From Actinostola sp. cb2023 (taxonomy: Eukaryota; Cnidaria; Anthozoa; Actiniaria; Actinostolidae), in assembly GCA_033675265.1 (NCBI GenBank), contig JAUJYZ010001000.1, positions 241,596-305,595 of the forward strand: a DNA stretch of 64,000 bases, read 5' to 3'. The notes below the pieces were generated by a model. The model saw nothing but the letters and a program-made list of their open reading frames with translations, was not told where the DNA came from and searched no databases. A program made the position numbers and the translations under genes. Shown here piece by piece: positions 30,476 to 42,610 of the stretch. Each line of letters starts with the position of its first letter. Position 1 is the first letter of the stretch.

Positions 30476-30642
30476 CGACTTCCTACTGTTGAACAAGCGA
30501 TTGACTGAAGCCCTAACCAAAGATTTCCAGAGTACCCCTCCCCCACGATACTGGCATGTAATGTTGAAGATATAGTTAAAACTGGTACAGTCGTGGTAAA
30601 AGTGAGATGGCATGCGACATCCTTAGAGAAGAATGCCATATC

Positions 30643-30668
30643 AAGAGACCATTATATAATGGTCTCTT
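30643..30668. other. Perfect 26-nt hairpin
   Basis: AAGAGACCATTATATAATGG followed by TCTCTT is fully self-complementary. Function unknown. Confidence 0.7.
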
Positions 30669-31118
30669 GGCCATATTTATTAATTCAGCAGGATTTAGAA
30701 AAATATTCATTCAAACTAATAAAACTCAATCAGCATTAGTATAATCGATTATAAGCGCATGGTCCTTGGCAAAGTATTTAAGCAGGTACTTTGTGTCCTT
30801 ATATTTTACTTGTGGACGTTTTCTTAGATTACTTTCTTGCTTTGTTAAATCCTTTCAAGGAACATAACTATTAATTAGTTCCACAATAACGAAGGTAACA
30901 ATAAGGTACTGCCTTAAATTCGTAGATATAGGGGCTATGCCTAAATTTAAATGGGAAGGAGACTAGAGTTTGGACTACTATGAAATGGGTACCATGCATT
31001 ATTGTACAGCAAAAAGCTTGGCAGTGTATAGTTACTTACATCAATTAAATAAAACTACTAGAAAACCCTTTCTTTGGAGTGGTATATCTGTGTATTTCGC
31101 TACTTTCGACACAGGAAT

Positions 31119-31320
31119 CCCAGTACAGTGTTGCTGGAGGCTAAGATTCCGAAAGCAAAATTTCACAAATAAGGTTTTCTTTTTAGAATAAAGTTACAAA
31201 ATATTTATAAAACTGAATTTCAAGAACTCAAATGCAAAACGAAATAAAAGAAAACGAAAAAAAAAAAGAAATTTGAAAGTCTCCCGGTACGAGGGTCGAA
31301 TCCAGACTCGTTCCCAGTCG
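31119..31320 (-). mobile_element. tRNA-derived SINE, copy 1
   Basis: Shares TACAGTGTTGCTGGAG, GTTTTCTTTTTAGAATAAAG and AGTCTCCCGGTACGAGGGTC with 41880-42090. In minus sense the last phrase reads GGTTCGACCC-like B box (here GGATTCGACCC), so the element lies on the minus strand with its tRNA-like head at the right. Confidence 0.6.
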
Positions 31321-31443
31321 TTACTTACCGTGGAAAGAGAAGTAAAAAGAAACGGAACGGAAAACCGGAGCGGAAAGAAACCGGAAAGCGCGCAAAGGCG
31401 CTTGGGAAGGTGGGGCGCAAAGGCGCACGGGAAGGAGGGAGAA

Positions 31444-31590
31444 ATAGTGATGTTCTGACGAGGTAAGAAGAAAATTGTTCGAGCCGAAGTCACGTAACAA
31501 CCGATAGGTCCACATATTGACAACAAAAATATGAACTGGTGATTTCGGCTCGATCAATTCCCTTCTTACCTCGTCAGAACATTACTAGGG
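31444..31590. mobile_element. Foldback MITE
   Basis: TAGTGATGTTCTGACGAGGT is mirrored by ACCTCGTCAGAACATTACTA at the right end, with inner arms around TCGAGCCGAA. Confidence 0.75.
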
Positions 31591-32570
31591 ACCTTAAAAG
31601 GTCGTTCACGAAGTTTAAAAAAAATCGTACGAGGGAAAACCGTTTGGCAGCAGTTTTAGTGAAAATAGTGTCGTTTGAATATCAGCTGGCATTCACAAAC
31701 GCGGCTTACAATGATAATTTTGAATAAACCGTCGAAAGGCAGAATAGTTGAATTAGTATTTGTATCAAGCACAATATAATCCAAGCAATATTGACGCGGA
31801 GCGAGCGAGTTAAAAAATACGGCAAACCGGTCATTCATTATGCGGGAACCACGTTAACTATAATGTAATCAATACAAAGCCAGTAACACTTTATATATTG
31901 CGGATGATTCGGAGCTAAAAACATTTGAACTGCATGCATGGAGCTAAATTAATAGCGCTGGCTTTGTTAAAATAATTATTACTTTTGGTTCTTTTATTCA
32001 TATACGTGTGTAGTCTTCTTAAGAAAATGCGTTGTTCTGTATTTCGTTTGGATTTGTCTGGAATATTATCCATATATGTCGGTGCAAAGGATTATATTTC
32101 AAACAGATGGGTTTATTCAGATCACAGTCCAAAACTTTCGTTATATATATAAATTCATGCAAATGAACTTCAACACTTATTTTGTTGTAATTAGTTTTTT
32201 GTAAATATATTATTGTGAAATGGTTGAAGTATATGCTTGTTGTTCATCGTGGTGTTTGGTACACATGTATCATTGTATGGGACCTACAGCATTTTGTTGA
32301 CAGGTGATCAGTGTTGCAAATATGTATCACTTCACATCCTGAATCAGTGTGGTTTTGATGGCAAGTAAAGATGCGGACACATGGTGCAACATTGCGTGCA
32401 ACATTGCCGGCAATTTTGTTGCAGCGTGTGTCCAACCATGAAACTATTATGAACATATTATTAATCTTTTATTATTCATATAGGCTCTGACATTTTTTAT
32501 TACATAGTTAGCTTTTATTATTGTTCTTTATATTTTAACATCTAGATAGATATATATTTTTTCTTTCTCA
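31591..32570. other. No gene seen
   Basis: AT-rich intergenic stretch. No splice-flanked conserved frame or repeat recognised. Confidence 0.5.
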
Positions 32571-32606
32571 TATAGTCCGGCGTACGGAAGCCCAGGAAGG
32601 CCACTG

Positions 32607-33240
32607 GTGGGTTTTCGTTTTTGTTTTCGTTTTTTTGCTTTTCATTTTTCGCTTTTTGCTTTTCATTTTTCGCTTTTTGGTTTTTGTTTTTGTTTTCGGT
32701 TTTTTGCTTTTCATTTTTCGCTTTTTGGTTTTCATTTTTCGCTTTTTGGTTTTTGTTTTTGTTTTCGGTTTTTTGCTTTTCATTTTTCGCTTTTTGCTTT
32801 TCATTTTTCGCTTTTTGCTTTTCGTTTTTGTTTTTGTTTTTGTTTTCGGTTTCAGTTGCTTTTCATTTTTCGCTTTTTGCTTTTCATTTTTCGCTTTTTG
32901 CTTTTGGTTTTGGTTTTGGTTTTTGTTTTTGTTTTTGTTTTTTTGCTTTTCACTTTTCGGTTTTTGCTTTTCGTTTTCGTTTTGGTTTTCTTTTTTGATT
33001 TGGTTTTTGTTTTCCCTTTTCGTTTTTTTTTGCTTTTCGTTTTTTTTTTGCTTTTCGTTTTTTTTGTTTATTTATTTTTTGAAAACCAAAAGACAAAAGC
33101 AAAAACCAAAACCGAAAAGACGAAACCAAAAACCAAAAAGACAAAACCAAAAACCAAAAAGGCAAAAGCAAAAACCAAAAAGGCAAAAGCAAAAACCAAA
33201 AAGGCAAAAGCAAAAACCAAAAAGGCAAAAACCAAAACCA
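32607..33240. repeat. T-rich 20-bp minisatellite (left arm)
   Basis: Units such as TTTTGCTTTTCATTTTTCGC and TTTTTGTTTTTGTTTTCGG, then the mirror-like AAAACCAAAAAGGCAAAAGC at 33084-33240. Produces large phantom Phe/Lys-rich ORFs on both strands. Confidence 0.93.
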
Positions 33241-33302
33241 AAACCCTGAGTGGCCCTCCTGGGCCGGTCCATGGTGCCTTGCGAGCCACGTGATGAACAA
33301 AC

Positions 33303-33367
33303 ATGGCGGACGGCTTCGAAGTCAAGTACAAACCCGGGGTACAAACGTTTGCCCAAAGGACAGAAAG
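33303..33367 (+). CDS. Possible first coding exon in left arm
   Basis: ATG in AACATGGCGGACGG context after CACGTGATG. About 21 codons beginning MADGFEVKYKPGVQTFAQ, ending AAAG before GTATGG. No downstream exon was found. Family not recognised. Confidence 0.4.
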
Positions 33368-34366
33368 GTATGGACGTGCGTATTATTAATTAAGTTCATA
33401 TGTAGCTAAACTGTACGTACTAACAATCCCCTATGTTATTTTTAGTTGAAATGTCGGTAATGGAATCAAGTTTATGGGCAATGAGTTTGATATGCGCATG
33501 GATTGACCTCAAACTTGTTCTTTCGTATCGGCTGAAGTAGATGAGTATTAAAGAGCTTTGAAAATACGGCGAATTTTGGCGAGAATACGGACCGAGGTAG
33601 CGTTCGGACGGCTTCGATCAGTTGAAGTTGCTCAAACACACCATCGGGAAATATCAAATAATTCGCTTAAAATATTGAGCTTTAATTTATCGCTGTGTCT
33701 AGATGTCCGGCAGCCGGTCAGAGTTTTGAAAATACTACATGACCGGCAGTTTTTCATAGATACAATTTTAAACGTAAACAATTATTTTGACCGATTTAAA
33801 CTATCCTAGCTTTGTTTGGGCTTCGAAATACCTTGTGACAAGCGCCATGGATTTGAATTTCGAAAATCACTCTGATCTCGGTACACCTATCAAATCAATT
33901 AATTTATAGCATAGACTTGGACAGCAGAAAATAGAAATAGTGAAAGTTGACAATGACCAGATGCCCTGGGGTCATAGAGTAACATGATAGCCTTATTTAT
34001 AGTTCATTCAACCTTGTTTGTGCAGTCCGCAGTCTATACTATAAATTATAAAAGCTCAATATTTTAAGCGAATTATTTGATATTTCCCGATGGTGTGTTT
34101 GAGCAACTTCAACTGATTGAAGCCGTCCGAACGCTACCTCGGTCCGTATTCTCGCCAAAATTCGCCGTATTTTCAAAGCTCTTTAATACTCATCTACTTC
34201 AGCCGATACGAAAGAACAAGTTTGAGGTCAATCCATGCGCATATCAAACTCATTGCCCATAAACTTGATTCCATTACCGACATTTCAACTAAAAATAACA
34301 TAGGGGATTGTTAGTACGTACAGTTTAGCTACATATGAACTTAATTAATAATACGCACGTCCATAC

Positions 34367-34431
34367 CTTTCTGTCCTTTGGGCAAACGTTTGTACCCCGG
34401 GTTTGTACTTGACTTCGATGCCGTCCGCCAT
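34367..34431 (-). CDS. Possible first coding exon in right arm (mirror copy)
   Basis: Inverted copy of 33303-33367 with one change (MADGIEVKY). Both copies point toward the centre of the palindrome. Confidence 0.38.
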
Positions 34432-34479
34432 GTTTGTTCATCACGTGGCTCGCAAGGCACCATGGACCGGCCCAGGAGG

Positions 34480-35140
34480 GCCACTCAGGGTTTTGGTTTT
34501 GGTTTTTGCCATTTTGGTTTTTGCTTTTGCCTTTTTGGTTTTTGCTTTTGTCTTTTTGGTTTTTGGTTTTTGGTTTCGTCTTTTCGGTTTTGGTTTTTGC
34601 TTTTGTCTTTTGGGTTTCAAAAAATAAATAAACAAAAAAACGAAAAGCAAAAAAAAACGAAAAGCAAAAAAAAACGAAAAGGGAAAACAAAAAACAAATC
34701 AAAAAAAGAAAACCAAAACCAAAACGAAGAGCAAAAAGCGAAAAATGAAAAGCAAAAAAACCGAGAACAAAGACAAAAACAAAAAACAAAACGAAAAGCA
34801 AAAAGCGAAAAATGAAAAGCAAAAAAACGAAAACAAAAACAAAAACGAAAAGCAAAAAGCGAAAAGTGAAAAGCAAAAAACCGAAAACAAAAACAAAAAC
34901 AAAAACAAAAACGAAAAGCAAAAAGCGAAAAATGAAAAGCAAAAAGCGAAAAATGAAAAGCAAAAAACCGAAAACAAAAACAAAAACAAAAACGAAAAGC
35001 AAAAAGCGAAAAATGAAAAGCAAAAAGCGAAAAATGAAAAGCAAAAAACCGAAAACAAAAACCAAAACCAAAAAGCGAAAAATGAAAAGCAAAAAGCGAA
35101 AAATGAAAAGCAAAAAAACGAAAACAAAAACGAAAACCCA
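34480..35140. repeat. A-rich 20-bp minisatellite (right arm)
   Basis: Inverted counterpart of 32607-33240: GCGAAAAATGAAAAGCAAAA units with ACAAAAACAAAAAC spacers. Confidence 0.93.
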
Positions 35141-35680
35141 CCAGTGGCCCTCCTGGGCTTCCGTACCGGCGGCATAGCTCAAAATTTCAGGAGAATTGTG
35201 CACAAGCATGAAATTTGGCAGACCAATAGTGGACACCAAGACAAGCATAGTTCAGATATAGTGCCAAGCTGGAATTGTACCTGTTTCCATGGAAACCACA
35301 ATTTATTAATATTCATGGCATTTCTTTGTTTTTCGCCGCCGTTATCAGCAAGTACTATCATTTCAGTGGTACCAACCTGTTTACGTTGTGTTTCATCACA
35401 TATGTCACTCTTATCGTTAACTATGCGTAGTCATGGCAATGGAAACCTTAAAATACCACGATCGATCACATAAATGGGCATCTTGTCGTTTTGACTATAT
35501 TATATGCAAATACACTCCGCAGCGTATATAAATTGCCCGTAGTTTCGTTATCTCATGATTTCCTATATATTTCTTACTTACAATAATTAGTCGAGAATGC
35601 ACTGACCATCACACACACAAAGAGGGGTGCATGGAATCGGTATCAAACATCGCACATTTCACGAGCTATGCCGCCGGACT

Positions 35681-35948
35681 ATAAGCCTGTCACTAAATCC
35701 GTCACAACCAGGGCGGCAAGCAAGAGGTTGTAGCCGACGGATCGAAGACTTTCATCTTCCAGCACTGTCCAAATGATTAGCAAGTTAATGATAACAGTAA
35801 GCGGAGCGGCGATACCGTTGACAACACAGAGGAAGATCCAAGTTGGTACGACTGAATCTGGAAGGTTTGTAATGTTCGCGTCTTTAACATCTGGGACTAA
35901 TACGAAACAATCGATAGCCGTTATGCTGCTCGTGTAGTTGGTGGCCAT
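35681..35948 (-). pseudogene. Truncated GPCR copy
   Basis: Encodes the first 88 or so residues of the receptor at 39248-40201 with few changes (VVTDLVTGL instead of AVTDLLVGL), then homology stops at about 35681, exactly at the inverted-repeat element end. It covers the extracellular N-terminus, TM1 and most of TM2 only. The 5' flank (35949-36130) also matches 40202-40390. Confidence 0.85.
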
Positions 35949-36539
35949 AGCTAAACAACAGCTACTTGTATATTAGCGACAAATTTACAAAATCCTTGCT
36001 GGACGTCGATTGTGTGCGTTTTTATAATTATACTAAAAGATGCTGTCAGGAAAAGATTTCGGCAGCTGAAAAAGTTTTCAATGGTACAATGCATTTGTTG
36101 GACATCGTAAAGAAATTATCACTAAAGCTTTACATAATATAAAATACTCTTGGCAAACACTTAACGCGGTATAAATCTACAATAACAAGGTGAACTGGAC
36201 TGCCAAGTCATGTTCTAAATCTGTATAAATCGTACTCTTGACTTGTAGAAACTCCTATTAAGCTAAAAGCTAAAAAAGACCAGATTGTAATCGCGGTTTA
36301 AAGTATGTACTAGTTTTTGAAAAAAGATAAGTAGCGCACTATTAATCCGGCTAACTAACAAACTGATTGTCATATGGATTTTATAATGACAATTAAGGAT
36401 ATTCAATTTAACAGTTCAATCTAATTAACAAATGAACGTTCTGTACAAAAATTATGCACGTCTGAGCTCTTGAAATACTAGCAAAGCGAATGTATTCACC
36501 TGCGAATGTATTCAACAGCTCAGAAGTTAATAATAATGA

Positions 36540-39015
36540 TTGTTAGTATAATTACAAAGGTGAATATAGAGATGCGCGCTGTGATTGGTCAAGAATTACG
36601 TCATATTTAACAATTAATAAATACAATTAGTATAACTACACAGGTGAATATAGAGATGCGCGTGTTCTGATTGGTCAAAAACTACGTCATATTTAACAAG
36701 TAATAAATACAATTAGTATAACTACACAGGTGAATATAGAGATGCGCGTGTTCTGATTGGTCAAAAACTACGTCATATTTAACAATTAATAAATACAATT
36801 AGTATAACTACACAGGTGAATATAGAGATGCGCGTGTTCTGATTGGTCAAAAACTACGTCATATTTAACAATTAATAAATACAATTAGTATAACTAGACA
36901 GGTGAAAATAGAGATGCGCGTGTTCTGATTGCTCAAAAACTACGTCATATTTAACAATTAATAAATACAATTAGTATAATTACACAGGTGAATATAGAGA
37001 TGCGCGTGTTCTGATTGGTCAAAAACTACGTCATATTTAACAATTAATAAATACAATTAGTATAACTACACAGGTGAATATAGAGATGCGCGTGTTCTGA
37101 TTGGTCAAAAACTACGTCATATTTAACAATTAATAAATACAATTAGTATAACTACACAGGTGAATATAGAGATGCGCGTGTTCTGATTGGTCAAAAACTA
37201 CGTCATATTTAACAATTAATAAATACAATTAGTATAACTACACAGGTGAATATAGAGATGCGCGTGTTCTGATTGGTCAAAAACTACGTCATATTTAACA
37301 ATTAATAAATACAATTAGTATAACTACACAGGTGAATATAGAGATGCGCGTGTTCTGATTGGTCAAAAACTACGTCATATTTAACAATTAATAAATACAA
37401 TTAGTATAACTACACAGGTGAATATAGAGATGCGCGCTGTGATTGGTCAAAAACTACGTCATATTTAACAATTAATAAATACAATTAGTATAATTACACA
37501 GGTGAATATAGAGATGCGCGTGTTCTGATTGGTCAAAAACTACGTCATATTTAACAATTAATAAATACAATTAGTATAACTACACAGGTGAATATAGAGA
37601 TGCGCGCTGTGATTGGTCAAAAACTACGTCATATTTAACAATTAATAAATACAATTAGTATAATTACACAGGTGAATATAGAGATGCGCGTGTTCTGATT
37701 GGTCAAAAACTACGTCATATTTAACAATTAATAAATACAATTAGTATAATTACACAGGTGAATATAGAGATGCGCGTGTTCTGATTGGTCAAAAACTACG
37801 TCATATTTAACAATTAATAAATGCAATTAGTATAACTACACAGGTGAATATAGAGATGCGCGTGTTCTGATTGGTCAAAAACTACGTCATATTTAACAAT
37901 TAATAAATGCAATTAGTATATAACTACACAGGTGAAAATAGAGATGCGCGTGTTCTGATTGGTCAAAAACTACGTCATATTTAACAATTAATAAATGCAA
38001 TTAGTATAACTACACAGGTGAAAATAGAGATGCGCGTGTTCTGATTGGTCAAAAACTACGTCATATTTAACAAGTAATAAATGCAATTAGTATAACTACA
38101 CAGGTGAAAATAGAGATGCGCGTGTTCTGATTGGTCAAAAACTACGTCATATTTAACAATTAATAAATACAATTAGTATAACTACACAGGTGAATATAGA
38201 GATGCGCGTGTTCTGATTGGTCAAAAACTACGTCATATTTAACAAGTAATAAATGCAATTAGTATAACTACACAGGTGAAAATAGAGATGCGCGTGTTCT
38301 GATTGGTCAAAAACTACGTCATATTTAACAATTAATAAATGCAATTAGTATAACTACACAGGTGAATATAGAGATGCGCGTGTTCTGATTGGTCAAAAAC
38401 TACGTCATATTTAACAATTAATAAATGCAATTAGTATAACTAGACAGGTGAAAATAGAGATGCGCGTGTTCTGATTGGTCAAAAACTACGTCATATTTAA
38501 CAATTAATAAATGCAATTAGTATAACTACACAGGTGAAAATAGAGATGCGCGTGTTCTGATTGGTCAAAAACTACGTCATATTTAACAATTAATAAATGC
38601 AATTAGTATAACTACACAGGTGAAAATAGAGATGCGCGTGTTCTGATTGGTCAAAAACTACGTCATATTTAACAATTAATAAATACAATTAGTATAACTA
38701 CACAGGTGAATATAGAGATGCGCGTGTTCTGATTGGTCAAAAACTACGTCATATTTAACAATTAATAAATACAATTAGTATAACTACACAGATGAATATA
38801 GAAATGCGCGTGTTCTGATTGGTCAAAAACTACGTCATATTTAACAAGTAATAAATACAATTAGTATAACTACACAGGTGAATATAGAGATGCGCGTGTT
38901 CTGATTGGTCAAAAACTACGTCATATTTAACAATTAATAAATACAATTAGTATAATTACACAGGTGAATGTAGAGATGCGCGTGTTCTGATTGGTCAAAA
39001 ACTACGTCATATTTC
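36540..39015. repeat. 86-bp minisatellite, about 29 copies
   Basis: Unit: ACAATTAGTATAACTACACA, GGTGAATATAGAGATGCGCG, TGTTCTGATTGGTCAAAAAC, TACGTCATATTTAACAATTA, ATAAAT. Variants (GCGCTGTGATTGG, GAAAATAGAG, AATGCAATTAG) occur in local clusters, as expected from unequal exchange. Between the two GPCR copies. Confidence 0.97.
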
Positions 39016-39247
39016 GTGTGTCGCTTTATCGGACGAAAATAAAGGAAAGTAATTAATCAAAAACGAGTGCGAGTGTTTCATCAGGGTTTCCAAACACCGA
39101 GAAACGAATGAGGTAGCCCGAGTAATGAGAACTCATAGTTCGATTGGTTCTTCCGTGTCTGAGAGATGGTAAAGGCTTGTTTCCATAACCCAAACCGCCC
39201 TTGGCCGACCAAACAATAGAACGAATCTATTGTGTTACTGCATCGTT

Positions 39248-40201
39248 CTATTGTTTTATGTGCAGTTTGTTTTTCACACCCTGACGAAGGTAGGACAAAC
39301 GAAGAGACATGATGAGTGGATTGACGAGAGACTGAAGGTAGACGAAAGTTGCATATATGGGCTGTGAGATGTACTTGAAATCATCTGTGACATCTTTTCC
39401 TTTTATGGCTTCTATGATCGCCGAGATGATCAAAGGACAATAAAAGAGGACGGTCGCGAGCACCAACATGCCCGTGGTGAAGGTATGCGTGTATTGCTGG
39501 AGTCGGTTCTGCTGTTCTTCCTGTTGTACTGCTGCTGCTTGTTGGGCGATGGCTCTTCGGTGACGATAGGCTGTCACTTGTACTTTGACCGTACAGTACA
39601 AAATGATTACAGCATTTGCACCTACGGTCACAAGAACTGGGAGTTTGCGGGCACGCCCAGATTTGTTCAAAAGTCTTGCAGTCACCAGAGCCATTGGCAT
39701 GGAAATCCAGATGACCGTTGCTGTGATCATCAACTTTTTGGTAGTAACATGGGTTGTGTAGAAGTTCGGGTGTTCTATGGCTAGGTATCTTTCCACGCTC
39801 GCTATCATCAAAGTACACAGTGTCAGAGTACTAAACGTTAGAACTAGAAATATATAGCTTGTTTTGAGTAGGCATGGAAACGAGTATTCTAACATCAGAC
39901 ATCCAAGCCACCAAACGCAGAGTGGTTGCACTACTAAGCCTACTAATAAATCCGTCACAGCCAGGGTGGCAAGCAAGAGGTTGTAGCCGACGGATCGAAG
40001 ACTTTCATCTTCCAGCACTGTCCAAATGATTAACAAGTTAATGATGACAGTAAGCGGAGCGGCGATACCGTTGACAACACAGAGGAAGATCCAAGTTGGC
40101 ACGACTGAATCTGGAAGGCTTGTAATGTTCACGTCATTAAAATCTGGGACTAATACGAAACAATCGATAGCCGTTATGCTGCGCGTGTAGTTGGTGGCCA
40201 T
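39248..40201 (-). CDS. Class A G-protein-coupled receptor (intronless)
   Basis: 317 residues with seven hydrophobic helices. An N-terminus with NYT and NIT glycosylation sites, TM1 with NLLIIW, TM2 with LAVTDLL (the L-x-x-x-D motif), TM3 followed by SVERYLAIEHP (ERY in place of DRY), a basic third loop with a Gln-rich segment (AQQAAAVQQEEQQNRLQQ), TM6 with FYCPLII and TM7 with NPLIMSLR where NPxxY is usual. Rhodopsin-like; resembles the lineage-expanded orphan receptors of cnidarians, ligand unknown. Complete from ATG to stop in one exon. Codon use is more GC-rich than the surroundings. A truncated duplicate lies at 35681-35948. Confidence 0.9.
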   Translation of the reverse strand: MATNYTRSITAIDCFVLVPDFNDVNITSLPDSVVPTWIFLCVVNGIAAPLTVIINLLIIWTVLEDESLRSVGYNLLLATLAVTDLLVGLVVQPLCVWWLGCLMLEYSFPCLLKTSYIFLVLTFSTLTLCTLMIASVERYLAIEHPNFYTTHVTTKKLMITATVIWISMPMALVTARLLNKSGRARKLPVLVTVGANAVIILYCTVKVQVTAYRHRRAIAQQAAAVQQEEQQNRLQQYTHTFTTGMLVLATVLFYCPLIISAIIEAIKGKDVTDDFKYISQPIYATFVYLQSLVNPLIMSLRLSYLRQGVKNKLHIKQ

Positions 40202-41879
40202 AGCTAAACAACAGCTACTTGTATATTAGCGACAAATTTACAAAATCCTTGCTGGACGTCGATAGTGTGCGTTTTTATAATTATACTAAAAGATGCTGTC
40301 AGGAAAAGATTTCCGGGCAGCTGAAAAAGTTTTCAATGGTACAATGCATTTGTTGCAAATCATGAAGAAATTCTCACTAAAGCGGCTTTACATAACTAAT
40401 TTTTGGGGGGGGCACGAATATTTTTTCTGCCTGTATTTCTCTGCAGGATTTATTTTTCTCTCGACTCTCACTGCTTTTCAAATTGATAATTGTTGTCATT
40501 CCCGGGCTTCTTCACATTTCCAGTCACATTTTCACTACAGTGCTTTTCAACATTATATGCCGACTCAGGCTCAATGCAGCCCCAGCTAGAAACATTGAAT
40601 ATCACTACTGTCATTAAGCTTTATAAATGTTTTATGATCAACACGCGGGATGTTGGGAGAACACCATCCTCGGGAAGGTCGACCAATCAGTATCAAGTAT
40701 ATTCTGGTTTGAATAGGACAGCTAGCCGCCATTTTGAACTTTGACTTCCGGAACAAGTTCCATCAGACTTCGTTCCCAGGGGTATTTCTCTGGGAGCGAG
40801 TAACGAGTGACAGAATATACCCCTGGGTTCCCGAGGATGGGAAAACACTTGAAAAGCTTTATAATCACTCGCCATAAAATAAGTACAAAGATTTCTTTCC
40901 TTAACCTTTATTTACTCGAAGAAGAGGCTTCAAATTAGGGAGATTTCAGCTGAACTAGTCATTTCCGATCGACTGACTCAGAGCTGATGAGAGATTTCAG
41001 TGCCGTCTTCTGCGCGGCGTTGGAGTCGCTTCAGTTCAGTACCCAACTGATACTTTAAATTGCGTCGAAATTGATTTTAAAGCATTAAAGCAAGACAATT
41101 TTTATACAATGATACATTCCATAGCAGGCTCGTAAAAGAACGGTATTAGGAAGCACAATGTGGCGAGCGGCGAAGTCGCGAGCTGCTAGAGGGGTGCGGG
41201 GGCATGCTCCCCCGAAATGTTTTGAAGTATAGGGTCTCTGAAATAGCATTTCCTGCCTTCTGAGAGTAGTTTCCAGCAAATTTAAACTGACAGAAAATTG
41301 AACTTCTGGCCGAATCGTAGGAGCCTTACAGTGATACAACCCCCCTTAACCTATAGTGATTATCCATCCCCCCAAGTCCTAGTGACCAAAATCCCAGATA
41401 ATGACAGCTCCCTTATAATGTTATGTTAAGTTCCTCAATTAAGCTTGGTCTTTATCAATTTGGTGTATTATTGCAAAAAAATAATATACTAGTTTCCGAA
41501 TAAACTTTGTGCAGTTTTGAGAATCTGAAGTTATTTCAGATACTAGAGTATATTCAATGTTTTTTTAAGCTGTCTTTTGACACATTTTGCCTCCAGATAG
41601 CATGTTGTGCTCCAACTGTCTTGCTTGCTTGTAGGAATTATTTTTGGGACATTTTTTCTTTGCAGGAATTTTATTTTCGGAATTGTCACTCCCAACATTT
41701 CTAATGATCCACCCCTAATTGTTAATTCATTGTTAATTCATTGTTAATTCATTAATTCATTAATTCATTGTTAATTCGCTACGCTCGTTGTTCCACTTGA
41801 GTTTTGAACATTTTATGGCGTTATCCGTTGTCGATAAGAGTACAGACAATGGAAAACCATGTTCGATTTGTTAAATCGC
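40202..41879. other. GPCR upstream region and intergenic repeats
   Basis: 40202-40390 is the GPCR 5' flank (duplicated at 35949-36130). 40650-40855 has weak inverted arms (CACCATCCTCGGGAA / TTCCCGAGGATGGG). 41160-41225 contains GGGGTGCGGGGGCATGCTCC, a phrase resembling widespread invertebrate repeats. 41715-41775 is a short TTAATTCATTG repeat. No gene. Confidence 0.5.
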
Positions 41880-42090
41880 AGTACAGTGTTGCTGGAGCCT
41901 AGATTCCGAAAGTAAAATTTCAAAAATAACGTTTTCTTTTTAGAATAAAGTTACAAAATATTTATAAAACCGAATTTCAAGCTAAAATGCAAAGCGAAAT
42001 ATAAAAAAAACGGAAAGTCTCCCGGTACGAGGGTCGAACCCACGACCTTCGGATCTATGCTCAATCATTAGTAACGCGGCACCCCCCGGT
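41880..42090 (-). mobile_element. tRNA-derived SINE, copy 2
   Basis: Minus-strand head reads GGTCGTGGGTTCGACCCTCG (B box, nt 42016-42046) with a decayed A-box part up to about 42090. The tail matches 31119-31320 over about 170 bp. Confidence 0.65.
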
Positions 42091-42610
42091 CAATGGAAAA
42101 GAAAAATTAAATAGAAAAGCAAAAAATGGGACGATTCTCCCGAGACATTCTGAGAAGCTGAGACATCGAATCGGCTTACGTAAAGGGTGAAGATTTCGAC
42201 CCCACCCGCGCTATCCCGGTGCTATAATAAACTAAGTCATAACCAAAAGGCCAGGGAGGGGGGGGGGGGGGGATATCCGGCCCCTAAGCCACAAACTTTT
42301 GGATATCCTCTATTAGACCGTTACGTTGCTCTATCTAGACACACATATAATATAAATGTCTAATTGAGGTAATCTATTCGGTGAAGTGTCATTGTCATGC
42401 TAATACATGGGTCCCGAATCCTCTGGGAAATAATCGATCCAATCGGACTCAAGTCTAATATAAAGATCTCCTCTGAGACTTTAGAAAGACATATTAAAAT
42501 GATTCATGAATTTCATATTCTTACGACTTCGGTCTATTGTGGTATTTTGGGGGAGTAGGAAAGGGCCGGGAAATTAGAGCTCACGAGAAGTCACTGGGGA
42601 AGAACATATA
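42091..42610. other. No gene seen; poly(G) at 42256-42272
   Basis: Intergenic. A G run interrupts otherwise unremarkable sequence. Confidence 0.5.

Larger units (their letters stand above)
32571..35683. mobile_element. Large inverted-repeat element, arms about 1.1 kb
   Basis: The arm at about 32583-33683 is mirrored at 34047-35165, with a unique 360-bp centre. Each arm consists of a T-rich (or A-rich) minisatellite and a unique 450-bp inner part. The outer ends carry TATAGTCCGGCG (32571-32582) and CGCCGGACTATA (35672-35683), and GCCGCCGGACT is repeated near 35165. Arms differ mainly in minisatellite length. Could be a giant foldback transposon or an inverted duplication. Confidence 0.75.

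Noticed and set aside
30970..31191. 73-codon plus ORF (MDYYEMGTMHYC)
   Set aside because: Its second half is the tail of the SINE shared with 41880-42090.
32607..35248. ORFs up to 307 residues, Phe- or Lys/Asn-rich
   Set aside because: Translations of the 20-bp T-rich/A-rich minisatellites in the large inverted repeat; present in all frames.
36540..39015. CRISPR-like array
   Set aside because: Repeats are contiguous without unique spacers, and the genome is eukaryotic; it is a minisatellite.
39381..39818. Other-frame ORFs (145 minus, 99 plus) inside the GPCR
   Set aside because: Shadows of the receptor frame.
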